A DNA stretch of 64,000 nucleotides, taken from contig NZ_CP152474.1 of NCBI RefSeq assembly GCF_039727615.1, forward strand, positions 434,001 to 498,000, in the 5' to 3' direction. Of the stretch, positions 62,602 to 64,000 are shown piece after piece. Origin of the DNA: Leclercia sp. S52 (GTDB taxonomy: Bacteria; Pseudomonadota; Gammaproteobacteria; Enterobacterales; Enterobacteriaceae). The notes beneath the pieces are model-generated. The model searched no databases and had not been told where the DNA came from. It saw nothing but the letters and a program-made list of their open reading frames with translations. Both the position numbers and the translations under genes were made by a program. Position 1 is the stretch's first letter. Each line of letters opens with the position of its first letter.

Positions 62602-63549
62602 TCAGGAGAGGGAGGCGGGAATGACGATCTGGCGCGGTTCGCTGCGGCCGTTTACCTGCTCAATCAGCTGCATAGCGGCCTGGCGGCCGGAGTCGGCGTA
62701 GCCCGGATCGACGGTGATGATCTCCGGGTGGAGGAACTTCATCAGCGGCGTGTTGCCGACGCTCGCCAGCTGCAGGCTGTCGATGCGCTGTTCTTGTAAG
62801 TACTTACTAGCACCCAGGGCCAGAGTATCCGTGGCACAGACCAGCGCAGTGGTCTGCGGGGTCAGCACGTCGGCCACCTTTTCATAGCCCTGTTTCATCC
62901 CGAGACCGGGTAACGCCGCCACCGCTGGTAGCGCGTGCAGTTTGCAGAATTCCAGGTAGGCATTATGGCGGCGCTGGCCGGTGGTGACGTCGCTGTGCGG
63001 CACCCCAAGATAGCTGATATGCCGGTGACCGCCGTCGTACAGGCGCTGCATCAGAACGTGAATTGCCCCCTCATCGTCATAGCAGACCGAGGCAAAACCG
63101 CGGGCATCGCGGGCCAGCATCACCAGTGACGATTGCCATGGGGTGAGCATCTGTTCGCTGAGACCGGTAAAGCCAAACAGCACCACGCCGTCGATGTTGC
63201 GGCGCTTCAGCATCCCGAGGTGCTCCTCGACCATCTGCGGTGAGAACTGGCTCTCCATCATGATCGGATCGTAACCCTGCTCGTAAAAGACGGGCAGCAT
63301 GGTCTGTACGGCCAGGTTTTCCGACAGCGAATCCAGACGGGTGACGATGATCGCCACCACTTTGTCGCTCTGCCCACGCATGGCGCGCGCCGAGCGGGAC
63401 GGGGAGAAGCCGTGCTGATTCATGACCGCCTCAACGCGTTCGCGCGTGCGCTCGCTGACACCACTTTCGTTGTTCAGCACCCGGGAGACGGTGGATTTAC
63501 CCACGCCGCTCAGACGCGCGATATCTTTAATGGTGAGGCGATTCTGCAT
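62602..63549 (-). CDS. treR: TreR, LacI-family repressor of the trehalose operon
   Basis: A 315-residue repressor: HTH LTIKDIARLSGVGKSTVSRV, hinge, and a periplasmic-binding-like core that in E. coli binds trehalose-6-phosphate as inducer. Start ATG 63549 (MQNRLTIKD, AGGAAT upstream) gives the E. coli length; 22 further codons are open upstream. It is on the same strand as treBC and separated by the operator. Confidence 0.96.
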   Translation of the reverse strand: MQNRLTIKDIARLSGVGKSTVSRVLNNESGVSERTRERVEAVMNQHGFSPSRSARAMRGQSDKVVAIIVTRLDSLSENLAVQTMLPVFYEQGYDPIMMESQFSPQMVEEHLGMLKRRNIDGVVLFGFTGLSEQMLTPWQSSLVMLARDARGFASVCYDDEGAIHVLMQRLYDGGHRHISYLGVPHSDVTTGQRRHNAYLEFCKLHALPAVAALPGLGMKQGYEKVADVLTPQTTALVCATDTLALGASKYLQEQRIDSLQLASVGNTPLMKFLHPEIITVDPGYADSGRQAAMQLIEQVNGRSEPRQIVIPASLS

Positions 63550-63627
63550 GCTTTCATTCCTGTAACGCATTGATGAAATAATCATTAAGCCTAAATCGGG
63601 TGTCCGGTTCCGCAATGGGCAAAGTCT

Positions 63628-63644
63628 GGTTTACGTTTGGTTTA
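63628..63644 (+). promoter_or_regulatory. mgtA: PhoP box of mgtA
   Basis: GGTTTA-CGTTT-GGTTTA is a perfect direct repeat with 5-base spacing. It ends 12 bp before the -10 element, the standard position. Confidence 0.88.
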
Positions 63645-63743
63645 ATGCCCGGGCGGTATCATACCGCCCGAATTGTCACGAACGGTATGGCTAAAACACT
63701 ATACTGCGCGCCGACTTACCTTTTTTTACTTACCGGAGGCGAC

Positions 63744-63797
63744 ATGGATCCCGATCCCACCCCTCTCCCGCGAGGGAGAACCCTTTCTTTCCGGTAA
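63744..63797 (+). CDS. mgtL: MgtL leader peptide, 17 residues
   Basis: The peptide [17 protein letters not shown] closely follows E. coli MgtL ([17 protein letters not shown]), with the four prolines and EPDP-type start kept. CCGGAGGCG lies upstream. Ribosome stalling here under low Mg2+ or low proline changes the leader fold and lets transcription reach mgtA. Confidence 0.88.
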   Translation: [17 protein letters not shown]

Positions 63798-63939
63798 GCC
63801 TGGTCTCACTGCCTTACCGGATGCGTAAGGCAGTGACGTTATTCAACGTTCCTGCATAACTGATACCGCCGCTCAGGCGTGGCTTTGTCACGTCTGAAGG
63901 CAAAACTGCGCCCGTTTTCACGGGTGCGGGGGACGTGTT

Positions 63940-64000
63940 ATGTTCAAAAGTTTCACACAACAGCTGCTGGCCCGGCTGAGCCGCCACCTGCCGCGCCGTC
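63940..64000 (+). CDS. mgtA: MgtA, P-type Mg2+-importing ATPase (first 20 codons)
   Basis: The start MFKSFTQQLLARLSRHLPRR is inside the window, with the remainder beyond the edge. It resembles the E. coli MgtA N-terminus (MFKEIFTRLIRHLPSR). GGGGGACG precedes the ATG. Identification rests on this start, the mgtL leader, the PhoP box and synteny with treR. Confidence 0.88.
   Translation, partial: MFKSFTQQLLARLSRHLPRR

Larger units (their letters stand above)
63550..63939 (+). promoter_or_regulatory. mgtA: mgtA promoter and long regulatory leader
   Basis: 390 bp. A PhoP box (63628-63644), a -10 TATCAT (63657-63662) and a start near 63669 would give a leader of about 270 nt, as in Salmonella and E. 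coli mgtA (264 nt). The leader contains mgtL and, after it, an 11-bp stem CACTGCCTTAC / GTAAGGCAGTG (63807-63835) of the kind used in the Mg2+/proline switch. TATACT at 63700 could be a second promoter. Confidence 0.8.

Overview
The window comes from a member of the Enterobacteriaceae close to Enterobacter, Lelliottia or Leclercia. About 85% of it is collinear with the E. coli K-12 stretch from yjfN through ula, rpsF-rplI, cycA, ytfE, cpdB, tamAB, ytfQRT-yjfF, fbp, mpl, pmbA, cybC, nrdDG and treRBC to mgtA. Protein lengths match the E. coli proteins almost residue for residue. GC content is moderately high, codon use is enterobacterial, and REP-type intergenic palindromes are frequent. I see no tRNA, rRNA, IS element, prophage or CRISPR array.

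Layout. 1-1022: start of a chemoreceptor gene, then the small DUF1471 proteins YjfN and BsmA. 1161-8943: YjfP, then the L-ascorbate regulon (ulaR, ulaG, ulaABCDEF) and a third DUF1471 protein, YjfY. 9288-10728: ribosomal operon rpsF-priB-rpsR-rplI. 10881-17688: EamA exporter, OapA, FklB, CycA, the nitric-oxide stress protein YtfE with an NsrR site, and a Tsr-like chemoreceptor. 17768-27417: YtfF with an AraC regulator, the QorB/QorR pair, CpdB, CysQ, YtfJ, YtfK, YtfL, MsrA. 27642-34172: TamA/TamB, YtfP, pyrophosphatase. 34482-40727: galactofuranose ABC transporter and another chemoreceptor. 40702-46312: a LysR-type protein reduced to its DNA-binding end, then Fbp, Mpl, DarP, TldE, cytochrome b562. 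56235-64000: anaerobic ribonucleotide reductase, trehalose genes, and the mgtA leader with the start of mgtA.

The accessory part lies at about 46.3-56.2 kb, between cybC and nrdG, which are adjacent in E. coli K-12. It holds a 52-residue Hok-like toxin gene, a ten-gene catabolic unit, and a RelB/RelE pair. The unit encodes a small PRD protein, the SFCGS, DUF4312, DUF4311 and DUF4310 proteins, an amidohydrolase/deacetylase, DgaE- and DgaF-like enzymes, an exported lactonase and a PRD/EIIB/EIIA regulator. My reading is that an N-acylated 2-amino sugar acid, or its lactone, is opened in the periplasm, imported and phosphorylated by a PTS-like transporter of undescribed type, deacylated, deaminated to a KDG-6-phosphate-like compound and cleaved by the aldolase. 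This is the best candidate for an undescribed system.

A second window-wide observation concerns quality. Eight genes (ulaR, ulaC, priB, tamA, ytfR, yjfF, the deacetylase gene, treC) are each broken by one extra base in a run of six or seven G or C. Removing that base restores the expected length each time, so I treat these as sequencing or assembly errors rather than pseudogenes.
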